A stretch of 64,000 bases of DNA from positions 152,378 to 216,377 of the forward strand of contig NZ_VSJK01000009.1 in the NCBI RefSeq assembly GCF_008085915.1. Reading direction: 5' to 3'. The translations under genes and the position numbers were made by a program. Source of the DNA: Oceaniovalibus sp. ACAM 378. Lineage in GTDB: Bacteria > Pseudomonadota > Alphaproteobacteria > Rhodobacterales > Rhodobacteraceae. Shown piece after piece: positions 62,123 to 64,000 of this stretch. The notes under the pieces were generated by a model. It ran no database searches. It saw only the letters and a program-made list of their open reading frames with translations, and was not told the origin of the DNA. The first letter of the stretch is position 1; each line of letters begins with the position of its first letter.

Positions 62123-62392
62123 GCGTTTGCACGCTACATCAACGCCACATCAACACCGCACCAGAAAAACCGCACCAGCTCGCATAAGCAGGCAGCGACA
62201 GGCAGCCGCGTGCAAAGAAGGCGACTCACTGTCACTCAAAGCCAGTAACCGGCTGGTACCGGTGATAGCTTTGCATCTACCGAAGTGCTTGTTTACGCTG
62301 TCACCTATGGCGGTGCTGATGGGGCCATGCGCAGCAACGCGCGCAGCCGGTAACGGAGCAGGGGCCACCTGTTTGTTCGAAAGGGTCCTCTG
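62123..62392. other. Intergenic segment between the terminator and the exonuclease gene
   Basis: About 270 bases with no gene seen. It contains short tandem-like phrases (ACATCAACGCCACATCAACACC) and near-palindromic CCGGCTGGTACCGG. It presumably carries the promoter for the exonuclease gene. Confidence 0.4.
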
Positions 62393-63781
62393 ATGGGATT
62401 TGTCTTTTACGATCTTGAGACCACCGGAATATCGCCCGCCTTTGACCAGCCGCTGCAATTTGCCGCGATCCGGACAGATGACAGTTTTGCCGAGATTGAG
62501 CGCATTAACCTTCGCTGCCGTATCGCGCCGCACATCATACCGTCCCCGCAGGCGCTGATGGTCACCGGTGTTACGCCAGAGCAGCTGGTTGACCCTGCGC
62601 TGCCGTCCTTGTTCGAATTTACCCAGACGATCATGGGGCTGATCGAACGTTGGGCGCCCGCGACATGGGTGGGCTTCAACTCAATCCGGTTCGATGAAGA
62701 GGTTTTGCGCCAAGCCTTCTACCAAAACTTGCAGCCGAACATTTACGCCACGCAGTTCAACGGCAATAGTCGGCTCGACGTCCTGACCGCCGTCTATGCT
62801 GTTTGGTGCCGCAATCCGGGTCTCATGCAATGGCCAACCGACGACACTGGCCGCACCACCTTCAAGCTGGATCGTCTGGCCCCAGCCAATGGCTTCAACA
62901 CACACAATGCCCATGATGCCCTCGGTGATGTCGAAGCCACCATCTACATCGCCCGCATCATCGCCGACGGCGATCCGGAACTCTGGTCAGCCATTCTGCA
63001 CAACCGTGACAAGCAGAATGTGATGGCGACGCTGAAAACCTTTCGCCCAGTGGAACTTGTGCTGCGCTTCGGCGGTGGCCCTCCCCGCTCTTATGTCGGA
63101 TGCTTCTGTGGCACGGCTGCTGGAAACCCGACGCAGGCTGCCTTCTTCGACCTAGATGCGGGGGATCCGGAGGCCATGATGCAGGCCGATGACGCAGCGC
63201 TGTTCCAAGCCGTCGACGGCACTCCCCAAATCATCCGCGGTATTGCCACAAACAAGGTGCCATCTCTTTTCCCGATTCTCAGTCCAGATCCTGACCACCT
63301 TCATAAGGCAGCCTTGATCTCCGCAAATCCCGCTTTCCGCGCCCGGGTCGGGCAGGCCATGAGCGCGCGCTATCTCAAGGCTCCAGATGCGCCGCCGCCA
63401 CAGATCGAGAAGCAGATATATGGCGGCTTCTATGCAAAGGTTGATCGTGATCTGCTTGCCGAATTCCAGCGGGCAGAATGGCCCCGGCGGCAGGAAATCA
63501 TTGGTCAGCTAACCGATGATCGTCTGCGCCAGCTCGGCCGCAGGCTCATCGCCTTCCACGCGCCCGAGCTCATGACAGCTGATGAGGCCAAGCAGTATAA
63601 GGCGTTCCTGCGAGAGCGTCGGAATGCCCCGGAGGCGCCTGATACCGAGTGGATGACGATTGCCTCAGCGACGTGCGCCATCGCAGAGTTACGGACGCAG
63701 CCGGGAGCGGATCAGCAAGTGCTTAATGATATAGCCGTGTTAATTAGGCAGATCACGCAGCGCGATACTGAACTCGACTGA
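62393..63781 (+). CDS. sbcB: Exodeoxyribonuclease I (SbcB/ExoI family)
   Basis: 3'-5' single-strand DNA exonuclease of the DEDD family, 462 residues (E. coli SbcB 475). The first catalytic motif is FVFYDLETTGISP (Asp7, Glu9), the second FNSIRFDEEVLRQAFYQN, and the third HNAHDALGDVEATIYIARII; an ExoI-type central domain and C-terminal region follow (EKQIYGGFYAKVDRDLLAEFQ). GAAAGGG precedes the ATG. It lies beyond an initiator-tRNA attachment scar. Its 3' end uses codons such as TTA, ATA and AGG (LIRQ, DIAV) that are rare in the core genes here, consistent with a foreign origin. It could act in host recombination or in an element's own DNA metabolism. Confidence 0.92.
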   Translation: MGFVFYDLETTGISPAFDQPLQFAAIRTDDSFAEIERINLRCRIAPHIIPSPQALMVTGVTPEQLVDPALPSLFEFTQTIMGLIERWAPATWVGFNSIRFDEEVLRQAFYQNLQPNIYATQFNGNSRLDVLTAVYAVWCRNPGLMQWPTDDTGRTTFKLDRLAPANGFNTHNAHDALGDVEATIYIARIIADGDPELWSAILHNRDKQNVMATLKTFRPVELVLRFGGGPPRSYVGCFCGTAAGNPTQAAFFDLDAGDPEAMMQADDAALFQAVDGTPQIIRGIATNKVPSLFPILSPDPDHLHKAALISANPAFRARVGQAMSARYLKAPDAPPPQIEKQIYGGFYAKVDRDLLAEFQRAEWPRRQEIIGQLTDDRLRQLGRRLIAFHAPELMTADEAKQYKAFLRERRNAPEAPDTEWMTIASATCAIAELRTQPGADQQVLNDIAVLIRQITQRDTELD

Positions 63782-64000
63782 TTGTCTTGGGACGACGCAA
63801 CCAGGCGTGTATTTTAGGAGTCGTAAGTGACATTTATTTCTTTGGTGCCGACGATCGAGTGCCTCGCTGACGACAGGGGAATCGCGTTTGGAACTGAAGG
63901 CGTGAACGGTCGCTCTTGCCTGTGAGGGCGAGATGGATTCTGAATTGGGGATTGCGTTCACGGAGTCCTCATCCTCATGCAGATTTTTCTATCCGCCTTC
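63782..64000. other. Right-edge stretch, no gene seen
   Basis: 219 bases to the edge of the window. A ribosome-binding-like AGGAG at about 63816 is followed by a GTG, but that frame stops after 32 codons and has no recognisable motif. Any gene starting beyond is out of view. Confidence 0.4.

Noticed and set aside
63816..63925. Small gene at the right edge with AGGAG and a GTG start
   Set aside because: Stops after 32 codons and has no recognisable motif.

Overview
The window is GC-rich chromosomal DNA from an alphaproteobacterium, most probably a member of the Rhodobacteraceae (Roseobacter/Rhodobacter group). This is a reading from gene content, not from a search. The pointers are an ATP synthase zeta-type inhibitor (DUF1476), a split cobalamin methyltransferase set (free corrinoid protein plus separate homocysteine methyltransferase), a DctD-like regulator without the sigma54-contact loop, an RNase E with a large acidic insert, a Hint-domain protein, and the number of TRAP and ABC importers. 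Nearly all of it is tightly packed with many 4-base stop/start overlaps.

Layout. 1-2657: minus-strand operon of exported proteins (alpha/beta hydrolase, membrane-anchored rhodanese, SCO1-like protein, two unknowns). 2790-4928: the wreck of a protocatechuate / 4-hydroxybenzoate cluster. pcaC and a BKACE (DUF849) gene are intact, pcaH and pcaG are collapsed into one short chimera, and pobA has lost its middle and gained a stop. 5007-10969: complete peptide-type ABC importer. 11534-16257: Ca/Na antiporter, M20 amidohydrolase, Hint protein, orphan ABC ATPase. 16282-18764: tatABC plus a DUF815 ATPase. 18988-24832: WYL regulator, purM-purN, RNase D, lipoprotein, SufE, phosphoribosyltransferase. 25583-31914: a six-gene operon joining a polyamine-type ABC importer to a nucleoside hydrolase and adenine deaminase. 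32126-42299: a methylthioribose salvage locus (mtnK, mtnA, SorC-type regulator, TRAP importer) divergent from a ribose-type ABC importer. 42348-48723: DUF1638 protein, YbjQ, small membrane proteins, GST, corrinoid protein, radical SAM protein, GNAT and homocysteine methyltransferase. 48937-52178: ATP synthase inhibitor, purC-purS-(alcohol dehydrogenase)-purQ. 52216-58579: DctB/DctD-like two-component pair and rne. 58894-61874: TusA-like protein, membrane hydrolase and cytochrome P450. 61875-64000: a 3' half of an initiator tRNA gene (an attachment-site scar) followed by an exonuclease I gene in less typical sequence.

How it works together. Two loci look like scavenging systems that pair import with the first catabolic steps. 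One is for purine nucleosides (import, glycosidic cleavage, adenine deamination). The other is for methylthioribose (import, phosphorylation, isomerisation). The purine biosynthesis genes, the corrinoid and homocysteine methyltransferase genes and methylthioribose salvage all bear on purine, folate and methionine economy. Notable non-coding features are a 3'-end-associated repeat present at least three times, hairpins after two binding-protein genes, a 10-copy hexanucleotide repeat, and a 17-bp bidirectional terminator stem.
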